A DNA stretch of 64,000 bases from Lachnospiraceae bacterium NK4A179 (GTDB lineage Bacteria; Bacillota; Clostridia; Lachnospirales; Lachnospiraceae), in NCBI GenBank assembly GCA_000421045.1, contig ATWC01000001.1, positions 186,001 to 250,000 on the forward strand, in the 5' to 3' direction. Positions 1 to 8,804 of this stretch are shown in pieces. Position numbers and translations under genes: made by a program. A model generated the notes under the pieces. The model made no database searches, was not told the DNA's origin, and saw nothing but the letters and a program-made list of their open reading frames with translations. The stretch's first letter is position 1; every line of letters starts with the position of its first letter.

Positions 1-15
1 AAAGTATTTCATAAA

Positions 16-43
16 AACAGCCTCCTGTAAACAGGAGGCTGTT
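16..43 (-). terminator. Rho-independent terminator of the pilin operon
   Basis: A 13-bp near-perfect stem (aacagcctcctgt paired with acaggaggctgtt) is followed on the minus strand by TTTTTAT. It lies about 22 bases after the stop codon of the last prepilin gene (66-560), so it ends the leftward pilin operon. The plus strand has no T-tract after the stem. Confidence 0.9.
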
Positions 44-65
44 ATAAAACAATTACTATATTTAT

Positions 66-560
66 TTAATCTGTGACATAGTCCCCTGTAGGATTGGGAA
101 ACATCCTTTGTCCAGTTCCAAGCGAAACACCTGATGAATCACCTGCATATACAAATACCCCTGTATCACCTATCGCAACCACCCATGTTTCACAACCATT
201 CTTTGTATATTTGATTTCCGGAGCTTTATTGTTAAGATGCTGATTAAGCGTTCCAACAAACAGAGATGAATCCCCGGGACCGGCTACGCCCGGAAATGCA
301 TGAAAAGGCTGCCCCGGCGGAGCCCATACTATAAACCCAGTTGCCATATGAGATGCACATTCATTCTTAATCTCAGTCTCATTAAGAGCTGTCTGTACAG
401 CCGCGGCTATTGTACTGGCATTGGATACATCTGCTTCTTTCCTGGATCGCTGAATAAACCTGAAAAGGGATACGGATATCACAGTCACAACAATAGAAAT
501 AATAGCAACAACTATGATAAGCTCTACAACCGAAAGTCCCTTGTTATTATGTTTTTTCAA
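66..560 (-). CDS. Type IV prepilin (PilA-like), last gene of pilin operon
   Basis: 164 aa. The N-terminus is a class III prepilin signal: a short basic leader MKKHNNKG, then LSVVELIIVVAIIS, so cleavage would fall after Gly8 and the mature protein carries Glu5. One hydrophobic helix (about residues 9-35) is followed by a small globular domain with two cysteines (Cys68, Cys123) that could form the usual pilin disulphide. It is the fifth and last gene of the prepilin operon, 27 bp behind the PilW-like gene and just ahead of a terminator. A separate major pilin gene exists at 19.9 kb, so this one may be a minor pilin. The family assignment is firm; the specific role is inferred. Confidence 0.88.
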   Translation of the reverse strand: MKKHNNKGLSVVELIIVVAIISIVVTVISVSLFRFIQRSRKEADVSNASTIAAAVQTALNETEIKNECASHMATGFIVWAPPGQPFHAFPGVAGPGDSSLFVGTLNQHLNNKAPEIKYTKNGCETWVVAIGDTGVFVYAGDSSGVSLGTGQRMFPNPTGDYVTD

Positions 561-587
561 AAATATACCCCCTTTCGGTACAAAAGA

Positions 588-2123
588 TCAATAACTCTTA
601 ATAATAGGATTAGCCCATCTATAAGCAATGCCTCTTGCAGCATCAGTATCTGCATCTGTTCCTATAAAAAGACCATAAATAGGAAAGCTTAAATTATGAG
701 AAAACGGGAACTCAATATCAGCATAACCATAAAATTTCTCATTAGCATTATCAAAATTTGCGACTTGAACATCAGTCCAGTGACCACTATTAAATGTACA
801 GAATGTATTCTGATCACCATCCATATATACATACTGAGCTCCACAAAGATTTGAATAGGGACCAGAACCGGCATTGTCCGGATAAACTGGAAATTTATTT
901 CCACCACTAGTACCATCACCTATAAGTCTGGCAGCAAAAACCGGATGAGCAGAAACAGGGTAATTACGGTTTTCACTGTTAGGAGTCGAAAGTATTGTAT
1001 CTATTGTAGAGTTTGTTTTGTTAACATTAATAGACTGTATCTGGGTTCCATCACCTTTTTCAAGAACTGTCCCTCGAACGGTATTAGTAATATTGGCACC
1101 TTTATTTGCATATTCCATGTAATAATTTGCCTTAACAGCGCTGTTTACATCTATACCATAAACCTGTGTCTGACAAACCGCATCGATCGAAGAAGCCTGA
1201 TACCAGTTAAAATATGCAATACTTTTAGTTTCATCTGTTATTCCACAGCCTACAGGATCTGTTTTAACCTGTATAACACAATGCTTGCTGGGATTAGATA
1301 CTGATGTAGCGGCATCCTTATATCCCCATACTCTTGCAGAGCCTGTAAGGGACCAGTCAGTATTTATTGTAGTACCACATTTAAGTTCCTTATTAGCGGT
1401 TAAATAATATGTAACCGAAGGATCCTGCATATTTGTTGTAAATGATGAACCTGATGCATCTTCCCATACAAAATATGTGCATGCTTCTCCGTCGCATTCA
1501 AAATTCATATCCGAAAGATCATAATCTCCTACTTTATATCTGAGTGCAAGAAGATCATAATCAAAATCGTTTGAAGGAGCACCACCACCGCCATTACCGG
1601 TACCAAGCTTGTTTCTTAAAAATACTTCCTTGGATGCACCATATGTATATGTTCCATTATTCATTTTTAATGATAAAACTACAGAATCACCTGAGTGAGT
1701 TGAAATCTGTGAGGTATCAACATAAAAATACTGTACATAATCACTTAAAGGCATCGCAGTACCGGTTGAACCGGCAGTATTATGCTGATACGTAAGAGTG
1801 CCATATCCAAGTGCAGACCTCTTTGCATCAGTAACATACTTAATTATATAAGTATCATCATGATTAACAATTGTTAATGTACCATTCTCTGATACTGAAC
1901 CGCTCTGTGGGGTATATATAATATCAGAATTAACATCGATTATCAGATCCTCAAGCTCAAGGATCGTCTGCTGAGCCTCAGTCTGGAGAGCCACATCAAC
2001 GCTTCCACGCTCGTAAACCTTTGAACCGCTGTTCATGACCATATACACTTCCATAAGCACTATGACCAAAACAACCATAGCCACAAGCAGTTCAACTAAT
2101 GTATATCCTTTGTTCTTTTTCAT
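588..2123 (-). CDS. Minor prepilin, PilW/PilJ-like
   Basis: 511 aa from the chosen start. The minus-strand sequence ATGAGGGAGGCAAAAATG shows that the upstream ATG (at 2138) overlaps the ribosome site GGGAGG, so the ATG at 2123 is used. Leader MKKNKG, cleavage after Gly6, then YTLVELLVAMVVLVIVL with Glu5 present. The rest is a long extracellular domain rich in Thr, Asn, Tyr and Gly with several Cys, unusually large for a minor pilin. Long PilW-type proteins sit at pilus tips and prime assembly; some carry adhesive domains. No recognisable adhesin motif is visible. It lies between the GspH-like and PilA-like genes of the five-gene operon. Confidence 0.85.
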   Translation of the reverse strand: MKKNKGYTLVELLVAMVVLVIVLMEVYMVMNSGSKVYERGSVDVALQTEAQQTILELEDLIIDVNSDIIYTPQSGSVSENGTLTIVNHDDTYIIKYVTDAKRSALGYGTLTYQHNTAGSTGTAMPLSDYVQYFYVDTSQISTHSGDSVVLSLKMNNGTYTYGASKEVFLRNKLGTGNGGGGAPSNDFDYDLLALRYKVGDYDLSDMNFECDGEACTYFVWEDASGSSFTTNMQDPSVTYYLTANKELKCGTTINTDWSLTGSARVWGYKDAATSVSNPSKHCVIQVKTDPVGCGITDETKSIAYFNWYQASSIDAVCQTQVYGIDVNSAVKANYYMEYANKGANITNTVRGTVLEKGDGTQIQSINVNKTNSTIDTILSTPNSENRNYPVSAHPVFAARLIGDGTSGGNKFPVYPDNAGSGPYSNLCGAQYVYMDGDQNTFCTFNSGHWTDVQVANFDNANEKFYGYADIEFPFSHNLSFPIYGLFIGTDADTDAARGIAYRWANPIIKSY

Positions 2124-2193
2124 TTTTGCCTCCCTCATCTCGCGATGGCGGTTAGTGAATAAACCAATTTACAAAACAACAAATTTATATAAC

Positions 2194-2748
2194 TTACAGA
2201 TTAAATATCCTGGTGCCATGTTGACCGGTCTCGGGATAAAAGTAAAAAACGCAAGCTCTCTTACCATGAGAAAAAGTAAAAACATTTGTATAAGGATGAA
2301 TACCGGCCGAACCTGCAACTTTTACAGAACCTGAAGGAGTGAAAGTAAAACTATATGAAGATCCTTCAGGTATAACTGTACCAACTACATGTGATGCAGG
2401 GTCATCAGGATTATAAGATGTAGGTTTATTATCTCGATCAATCCTAATGGCCGAATTCGAAATCTGTTCCCAGTCTTTAATATTCGCCGGAGGTGTAGCG
2501 CCTATGTAGCCATAGTACTTACCATTTACCACTTTAAGTGTAAGCTTTCCTTTGGCTTCACCCTTTGCCATCGCCGTAACCCTGGCATCATTATACATAC
2601 TGTCCAGCTTTTTTGCAGCCTTTGATACATTAGCATTATTTACAACGCTGATACTAAGACCGGCAACTGCTGAAAGTACCATGATAATGGACATCACGAC
2701 CAGCACTTCGACCATGGAAAAACCTTTTTTGTTTTTCACATTATTCAT
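2194..2748 (-). CDS. Minor pseudopilin, GspH/FimT-like
   Basis: 184 aa. The ATG at 2748 is preceded by AAAGGAG with 7-base spacing; an in-frame ATG at 2772 would overlap the preceding gene and lacks such a site. Leader MNNVKNKKG, then FSMVEVLVVMSIIMVLS with Glu5. The layout (one N-terminal helix, a mostly beta C-terminal domain, 180-190 aa) fits GspH/FimT pseudopilins, which join the tip complex that initiates the pilus. It is the third gene in the operon, 20 bases after the GspK-like gene. Confidence 0.85.
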   Translation of the reverse strand: MNNVKNKKGFSMVEVLVVMSIIMVLSAVAGLSISVVNNANVSKAAKKLDSMYNDARVTAMAKGEAKGKLTLKVVNGKYYGYIGATPPANIKDWEQISNSAIRIDRDNKPTSYNPDDPASHVVGTVIPEGSSYSFTFTPSGSVKVAGSAGIHPYTNVFTFSHGKRACVFYFYPETGQHGTRIFNL

Positions 2749-2768
2749 AAAAACTCCTTTCCAAATAA

Positions 2769-4787
2769 TCAAAGCTTATACCAGTCCTGATAAGATATCT
2801 GGCTTTCATCATTGTTAGGATCATCTCCAAGACAGTTAAATACTCGTCCTATAGCACCGGCAGTATCATCTACAAGGAAATTCTTCATCTTTAACATATT
2901 AACATTTGTCGATGTAGCCTCTGCCGTTCTCTCTTTTGCAGGATGACCGGGAACATCTGAATTCGGGTCCTTGTATGTAAGAGTATTGGAAGCTGTAAGT
3001 GATGCAAGCGGACTATCCGGAAACAGAGGATTTTCACCACCTGTCAAACCTGCAATGTCACTACCACGATTTCCTGAAGCATCGAGTGAAACATAAGGAA
3101 TATTATCAGTTGCGTTGTTTGCATGGCCACTGCCTGGACTATTACAATACTCAACATAGTAACTATCCAAAATTTTATCATAAATCTTCTTATCCATCTT
3201 CTGAAGATAAACAGGAAGAGACCTGTCATCTCTGTCAACTGCAACTTCACTGAGCATGGTTGAATTGAAGAAAGTACCCTTAAGTGTCATGGGTTTAGTA
3301 CAATAATTCAAAAGAAGCAGATTCTCAGCCTTACCACCAAACTTATCTGTGTAATCCTTAGATGTATAAGTTGTACCACCTGTTCCATTAATGATATATC
3401 CACCGGGGGTTCCGGGAAGCTTCGCCATATTATTATATCTAGTCGCATCAGCCATTCTGCCAAGTGAAATCCAACCTGTACCATTCGCAAGACGAAGAGG
3501 AATGGTCTTTGCAAACAGCATAGTTGTAAGTCCCTGTGCTCCCGCACTTGTAACTTCCCAATGACCGGCTACTGCCGGCACCGGCGCATCAGTAATTTGC
3601 TGATAATCATTCCACCAGGCTCTTTTGATCACATAACCATTATACTCCGTTGACCCTTCAGCATAAATTCCTCCAGGCACTATATTACAACTAATAGAAG
3701 CCCAATTGGATGGATTTTCTATCTGATAAGCGGCCGCACCTTCATTAAATTCAACCAATATAAACGATCCACCACCAGCAGAAGGATAATTATGAAAAGG
3801 AGAAGGATCTGCCCTAAAAAGAACCTGACGATATCTGCCGGGAACATAAGTTGACGTTTCAGCTGTTCCTCCCGGAATAGTATTATCCGGAAGATTCTCC
3901 CAATGAAGTGAGGAATCAGCTGCTCTGTTTATCCCATCCTGAACATAATAAGTAGAAGAACCGGTAATACCATCCCTGACATGAAAATCTCCACTGCCTA
4001 TAACAGCTCCACCGGCTTCAACAGTTATCTGGCCATTAACCTGAAAATCTCCGACAACATTAAGAACTCCGCCTTTTTTTACCTTAACATCACCATTGAT
4101 GATATTTCTTTTACCAAGAAATGCAGTCATGCCATCAGATACAACAAGTGCATCCTGATGAGGATATACGGCATTACCGGATACTCCCTGAAGATAAACG
4201 CATCCATTGAAAAAAGTATCTCCACCGGACCCGTTATAAGGCGCATCACATATAAGACTGAAATCATAAATGTCAAGTGGACCGCCGCTTGCTGTGGAAA
4301 AATTAACACTCAGATCAGTGCCTATAGTGCTCTCATAGCCATCACGAGAAGTTCCCGGAATACCGGTAGCCTTAACCTGAACGCCATTCATTTCAAACTG
4401 TCCCGAAGTTGAATATTCATTGCCACTCACGGTACAAGTAAGAGCCAGCAGCGCATCTTTACTTGCATGCGGCATAAGTGTAGAGACTATAGTTGAAGCA
4501 TTATCGTGCCACTGATTATTACCATCCGGGTCGATAGCATGAGCCATATCAGTCTTAGCTGTAGCTATATCCGGTGCGTTAGCGGCAATCTGCTGAAGTG
4601 ATGTTGCTAACTCATCAAGTGCAAATTCAGCAGTATAGAAATTATCTGTTGATTTATGTCTTGTTGCCTTTGTAAGATAATTCATGTATGCCATGAACAT
4701 AAGGGATGTAGAAAGAATCCCTATAAATGTAATGGCAATCAAGACCGAAACCATTGCTGCGCCTTTGTTTCTCTTAAAAAATTTCAT
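2769..4787 (-). CDS. Large minor pseudopilin, PilX/GspK-like, without Glu5
   Basis: 672 aa, with AAAGGAGG ahead of the ATG. Leader MKFFKRNKG, then AAMVSVLIAITFIGILS: the residue at mature position 5 is Ser, not Glu. Loss of Glu5 is the known hallmark of GspK, the tip pseudopilin. Residues 10-60 form the helix. Around residues 225-275 lies a run with regular Gly and alternating Val/Ile (NGDVKVKKGG, VVGDFQVNGQ, VEAGGAVIGS) that looks like a short beta-helix or bactofilin-like stretch. The rest is Gly/Asn/Thr-rich. It probably caps the pilus tip. It is much longer than ordinary GspK (about 320 aa), so additional adhesive function is possible but not shown. Confidence 0.82.
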   Translation of the reverse strand: MKFFKRNKGAAMVSVLIAITFIGILSTSLMFMAYMNYLTKATRHKSTDNFYTAEFALDELATSLQQIAANAPDIATAKTDMAHAIDPDGNNQWHDNASTIVSTLMPHASKDALLALTCTVSGNEYSTSGQFEMNGVQVKATGIPGTSRDGYESTIGTDLSVNFSTASGGPLDIYDFSLICDAPYNGSGGDTFFNGCVYLQGVSGNAVYPHQDALVVSDGMTAFLGKRNIINGDVKVKKGGVLNVVGDFQVNGQITVEAGGAVIGSGDFHVRDGITGSSTYYVQDGINRAADSSLHWENLPDNTIPGGTAETSTYVPGRYRQVLFRADPSPFHNYPSAGGGSFILVEFNEGAAAYQIENPSNWASISCNIVPGGIYAEGSTEYNGYVIKRAWWNDYQQITDAPVPAVAGHWEVTSAGAQGLTTMLFAKTIPLRLANGTGWISLGRMADATRYNNMAKLPGTPGGYIINGTGGTTYTSKDYTDKFGGKAENLLLLNYCTKPMTLKGTFFNSTMLSEVAVDRDDRSLPVYLQKMDKKIYDKILDSYYVEYCNSPGSGHANNATDNIPYVSLDASGNRGSDIAGLTGGENPLFPDSPLASLTASNTLTYKDPNSDVPGHPAKERTAEATSTNVNMLKMKNFLVDDTAGAIGRVFNCLGDDPNNDESQISYQDWYKL

Positions 4788-4800
4788 CTCCCATCCTCCT

Positions 4801-5673
4801 TTATTTATTCCTGATACATGTCATCATAGTGCATAACGGATCTCCGGTCATCCTGTTAGGCTGTCCGACCATCTCAGGAGTAAGCTCATATACATAAGCA
4901 TAAACCTGATAAGTATAATACTTCTGATTGATCGCATCAGCTGCCGGTGTTACGCCCTCTTTAAACATGGGAACAAACTGTACCACTACATCAAAATGAT
5001 ACTTTGCTCTGTCAATATTTGTAAGGCACATAAAGCCAATACCTTCATTATCGTGAGATGCTACATGGGCAACTTCTCCACATGCTATCATAGCCTTTCT
5101 TCCATATGTAGGATCACTTTCAGTTGCACCAAGTTCAGTTACTGCATCTACACCGTAGCCGGCACATAAAGCAGGATCAAGGCACTGCTTTGCGACACTG
5201 GCATAAATCTGATTCATGGCATACGAATATGCCCTATTCCCTGAAGCAACCAGATCGGAAGTTTTACATGAAATAGCTCCTATAGACATATTTTCAGGAG
5301 CCGATGTAGGACTTGTAAAGCTGATCATATCAAGATCATTACCTGAGCAAGTGCTTATCTGAATACCATTATTTGCAGTATTATAAGCACCTCCATCAAT
5401 AATAGTAAGGCTATTGGAACCACTGTTGACTGATGAAAGTTCATTTGCAACTTCCTTGTAGGTTTTCCCTCTGATTCCTTCAAGCACATTCTGCGCTACC
5501 TCGGTTGCAGCCATTTGTTTTCTCGATTTCATATTAAGCCTGAGCGATGTGACCATGGATGCCATGATAGGAACAACCACGATAGCAAACAAGCCTACTG
5601 CAACAACCAGCTCTACAAGTGCAAAAGCCTTGTTTCCTCCTCTTTTTTTCTTAAACTTCAGCTTTTTTTTCAC
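4801..5673 (-). CDS. Minor prepilin, PilV-like, first gene of pilin operon
   Basis: 290 aa starting with GTG; AGAGAGG lies 9 bases upstream. Leader of 16 residues ending NKA, then FALVELVVAVGLFAIVVVP with Glu5. The residue before the cleavage site is Ala instead of the usual Gly, which prepilin peptidases tolerate less well. The globular part has several Cys (for example SCKTSD, QCLDPALCAGYG), suggesting disulphides. First gene of the operon, driven by the promoter at 5729-5757 and 13 bp ahead of the GspK-like gene. The PilV label rests on position and general layout only. Confidence 0.82.
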   Translation of the reverse strand: MKKKLKFKKKRGGNKAFALVELVVAVGLFAIVVVPIMASMVTSLRLNMKSRKQMAATEVAQNVLEGIRGKTYKEVANELSSVNSGSNSLTIIDGGAYNTANNGIQISTCSGNDLDMISFTSPTSAPENMSIGAISCKTSDLVASGNRAYSYAMNQIYASVAKQCLDPALCAGYGVDAVTELGATESDPTYGRKAMIACGEVAHVASHDNEGIGFMCLTNIDRAKYHFDVVVQFVPMFKEGVTPAADAINQKYYTYQVYAYVYELTPEMVGQPNRMTGDPLCTMMTCIRNK

Positions 5674-5728
5674 TCCCTCAAGCCTCTCTTTCCTTAGTAT
5701 AAATACATCATATCGCTACATTAAAGCA

Positions 5729-5757
5729 ATAATACCACACTATTTATGAATAGACAA
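5729..5757 (-). promoter_or_regulatory. Sigma-A-type promoter of the prepilin operon
   Basis: Minus strand TTGTCT, 17-base spacer, TATTAT, with TGG before the -10 (extended -10). It lies about 55 bases upstream of the GTG start of the PilV-like gene and beyond the terminator of the pilMN-pilO unit, so the prepilin operon has its own promoter. Confidence 0.75.
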
Positions 5758-5800
5758 CACTTTTTATGCAATTATTTTACTATTTCATACTAAATAAACA

Positions 5801-5834
5801 AAAACGGCACGGCCATTTCTGACCATGCCGTTTT
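5801..5834 (-). terminator. Terminator after pilO
   Basis: Stem aaaacggca / tgccgtttt with partial inner pairing. On the minus strand it is followed by TTTTTGTTTATTT. It lies 18 bases after the pilO stop codon. Confidence 0.85.
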
Positions 5835-5851
5835 CATTATAGTAATGATTA

Positions 5852-6778
5852 TTACTGTTCAGCAGGCGTTTCTTCTGCCGCACCATCACCGGCATTTTCA
5901 CCGGCATCAGCAGCGCCATTATCAGCAGGCTCCTCATCGGGAGCAAGCCTATCATTCTGATCGGCCAGAGCCTTCTCGCCCTCATCACTGAGTTCTTCCT
6001 CTGAAACGATCGGACCGAATATACCATTGATACCGTCTATACCGTTTGTGCCATATTCGTAAAGATTCCCGCGAAGATTGTACTTATCCAGATCAGGCCT
6101 GATAACAACATCAGGAAGCTTTCTGTCCGGATCTTCAGCATTTCTTATAGCAAACTGAGAAATTGTAAAGGCACCCTTGATAATACCGGTTTCTTCTTCA
6201 TACTGGGCCGAAAATGTCGGATAACATACAGGTATCTGACATGCATTCTGATCAACGAAGTATGCAATAAGCTTTTTCAAGCCCGCATAGTAGCACTGAT
6301 ACTGTATGGTTGACTGATTATAGATACTGGTATATGCAGTAGCTGTTCCGTCTTCCAAAGTAATAACAACCTCATCATTTGATCCAAATGCAACTGTCTC
6401 GATCCATACATCCTGAGAAGGCTCATCCCAGGTTACCTTTCTGGTCTCCTCATCAAGATTGGCTGTCGTAACATCATGATTGAGCTCTGTCTCAAGTAAC
6501 CACTGTGCATAATTTTCCTGTTTTATATCAGGAGGATATGAGGCAACTATCTTGTCTCTTTCTTCGTTGAGTTCCGCAGTTCTGTCCAGGAATTCCTGTC
6601 TGTGCAGATCCATAGCCTTAAGATATTCAAGTCTTTCTCTCTTCGTAACCGTGTCAGCCTTAATACTCTCCGTTTCAAGTTTTGTATCCTTTATATACAA
6701 AACATAAGGGAGTGCAATGATCGCAATTACAAGGAGGAGCATGATTATCGAAGCATCTCTATCCGAAAGTTTTCCCAT
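5852..6778 (-). CDS. pilO: PilO-like inner-membrane alignment protein
   Basis: 308 aa. Short cytoplasmic N-terminus (MGKLSDRDAS), one transmembrane helix at about residues 11-28, then a coiled-coil-prone stretch (about 30-80) and a ferredoxin-like globular part, the layout of PilO. The last 45 residues are Asp/Glu/Ala/Pro-rich and likely disordered. It follows the PilM-PilN fusion by 2 bp, as pilO normally follows pilN. PilM, PilN and PilO form the membrane platform linking the cytoplasmic motor to the growing pilus. Sequence identity of PilO is always weak, so the call depends on order and topology. Confidence 0.82.
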   Translation of the reverse strand: MGKLSDRDASIIMLLLVIAIIALPYVLYIKDTKLETESIKADTVTKRERLEYLKAMDLHRQEFLDRTAELNEERDKIVASYPPDIKQENYAQWLLETELNHDVTTANLDEETRKVTWDEPSQDVWIETVAFGSNDEVVITLEDGTATAYTSIYNQSTIQYQCYYAGLKKLIAYFVDQNACQIPVCYPTFSAQYEEETGIIKGAFTISQFAIRNAEDPDRKLPDVVIRPDLDKYNLRGNLYEYGTNGIDGINGIFGPIVSEEELSDEGEKALADQNDRLAPDEEPADNGAADAGENAGDGAAEETPAEQ

Positions 6779-6780
6779 GA

Positions 6781-8718
6781 TTACATATCCTCCTCTTCTG
6801 CTGCAGGTGCTTCAGGAGCTGCGCCATCAGCGGGTGTTGAACTGCTGTCAGGATTAACGGCATCGATAATTATAGCCTTATCACCTGTAAAGCCTGCTTC
6901 TTCATTAACTCTCTCTTCAACAATATAGTCATGACCTATATGAACAGAAACCTGATACTTTGTCTGAACAAGATTAATGGCCATATCATTTACTGTTTCA
7001 AGAGTGAGTTCAGGAGGATAATCCTGAACATTATCATTATTTGCAAGTTTAGTTATAAGTTCCATCAGCTCAGATCTGGAAGTAACCTCAATGATCTTGC
7101 CCTTTAAAAGAGGATCATCAGATATTTCTCTCAGATAAACATCATCACCAAGGGTCTCAAGAGCTGCTGCATCAATGCTCGGTGACATGAATCTGATCGC
7201 CTGTTCTTCAGTAAGATCCGGAAGCTGCAGGTTAGAAGTATAATCAAGCTTGTTTATCTGGACAATAACATCAGCAACTTCGTTCTTTGTCGTAGGATGC
7301 CATGCCGACCTAAGATCAAGCTTAACATCTCCATTGTCAGCCTCAATCTTTTCTACAACAGTACCCTTCGGAAGGATCTTCTCAAGATCATCAACGAACT
7401 GAGGAAGAAGATTGTTATCATTCTCCTTCTCATATTTGAAGGTATCAATGGCAGCGAAAAGGATCTGTGCGTTTTCGTAAGCCTTGGCTATATCCTCAAT
7501 ATCCTTGATCTTATCAATCTCAGCCTGTACCTCTTCATTTTCTTTGACAGCAAGATAATGAAGTGCGAAAGTTGTACCGGTCCATCCAAGCATAACAACG
7601 AAAGCAATTATGCAGGCAACCCTCATGAACTTGACCATATCGGAAGACTCGATCGCTGATTTCTTGCTGTTTCCGATAACAAGATCCATGGGATCGATAA
7701 CAGAACCGATATTAGGAAGGTATCTTAACACTTCAGCAGCGGTAAGGGCAGCCTGTCCCTTGATCGATACACCGGAAAGCGTTTCAAAGTGTTCAACTCT
7801 GGCACCAAGCTCTCTTTCAAGGATCTTCTCGATACCGGCAATAGCAGAACCTTCACCGAAAACCTTGATTCCCTGCAGCATATCGCCGGGATTCTTTGTT
7901 CTGTGATACTCAACAGCTCGTCCTATACCGTTTACCAGTCCCTGCACTGCCTGAGCATATTCATCAGCAGTAACATGCTGATCAAGAAGCTGTTCATTTG
8001 AAAGCAGAGTTCTCGCATCCTTTTCGGATATCTTCTTGACATCCATGAGAGCGTTAACAACAGCAGTCTTACCGTAGTTGACGTTTCTCTGAAGGACGAG
8101 AGTCTTACCTCTCATTACGTTAACATATGTCTGGTCCATTTCGATCTGGAGAACCAGATCGGTACGGCCTTCCTGCATCTGCATGGAAAGGAGCTGGATA
8201 ACCGAGTTACCGAAATAATCGATATGCTTTACGCTGAGTTTAAGATCTTCAGCCAACTCGTAATAGCACCTTATAAGATCCATAGGTGCTGCAACGGCCG
8301 ATATACGGTACATACGTCTTCCGTCATCCCTGCTTAAATAATCCTCCAGGATATTGTATGCAAATACATAATCCCCTGAATTACTCATCGGGAAGTAATC
8401 CCCTGAATTTGCCTGCAGTACCTGCTGCAGTTTTCTGGGACTCTTCACATAGGGCATCTCCACTTCCTTGCTGGCGATCTTTTTGCTGGCAATTGTGAAA
8501 ATGACATCCTTTGAACTGAACTGTCTGCCGAATATAGCTGTTCTTACAGCTTCAGCAGCAGCCGTGACATCTGTCAGATATCCGTCGTTAAAACATCCTG
8601 CCGGAGTCTTTATCTCGGCAGCATTCGTAAGCACGATCTGGTTCTTGCCGGCCTTCATAATCTCGGCGACACGGATCATGTCGGAACTGACGTAGATTGT
8701 CAAAAACTTATTGGCCAT
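6781..8718 (-). CDS. pilM: PilM-PilN fusion protein
   Basis: 645 aa, about the sum of PilM (350) and PilN (200-280). Residues 1-350 are an actin-like PilM domain (MANKFLTIYVSSDMIRVAE start, FGEGSAIAGIEKILE near residue 290 as in the ASKHA fold). Residues 365-388 are a transmembrane helix, followed by a coiled coil (390-430) and a globular domain matching PilN. The short PilN tail that normally docks into PilM is replaced by a covalent linker (about 344-362). The C-terminus is Pro/Ala/Glu-rich. Anchors the pilus alignment complex. Ribosome site GGGGAG precedes the ATG. Confidence 0.85.
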   Translation of the reverse strand: MANKFLTIYVSSDMIRVAEIMKAGKNQIVLTNAAEIKTPAGCFNDGYLTDVTAAAEAVRTAIFGRQFSSKDVIFTIASKKIASKEVEMPYVKSPRKLQQVLQANSGDYFPMSNSGDYVFAYNILEDYLSRDDGRRMYRISAVAAPMDLIRCYYELAEDLKLSVKHIDYFGNSVIQLLSMQMQEGRTDLVLQIEMDQTYVNVMRGKTLVLQRNVNYGKTAVVNALMDVKKISEKDARTLLSNEQLLDQHVTADEYAQAVQGLVNGIGRAVEYHRTKNPGDMLQGIKVFGEGSAIAGIEKILERELGARVEHFETLSGVSIKGQAALTAAEVLRYLPNIGSVIDPMDLVIGNSKKSAIESSDMVKFMRVACIIAFVVMLGWTGTTFALHYLAVKENEEVQAEIDKIKDIEDIAKAYENAQILFAAIDTFKYEKENDNNLLPQFVDDLEKILPKGTVVEKIEADNGDVKLDLRSAWHPTTKNEVADVIVQINKLDYTSNLQLPDLTEEQAIRFMSPSIDAAALETLGDDVYLREISDDPLLKGKIIEVTSRSELMELITKLANNDNVQDYPPELTLETVNDMAINLVQTKYQVSVHIGHDYIVEERVNEEAGFTGDKAIIIDAVNPDSSSTPADGAAPEAPAAEEEDM

Positions 8719-8744
8719 CCTGTTGCTCCCCTTTCGTGGTTTAT

Positions 8745-8753
8745 TTTATACCA
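8745..8753 (-). promoter_or_regulatory. Possible extended -10 promoter for pilMN-pilO
   Basis: Minus strand TGGTATAAA in the 86-bp gap ahead of the PilM-PilN gene. No convincing -35 box is present. It could let pilMN-pilO be expressed apart from pilT-B-C. Confidence 0.35.
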
Positions 8754-8804
8754 AATTAGACTATATCATAATCCGGTAATATTTTCCAGTAAAAATTACA
8801 TTTT

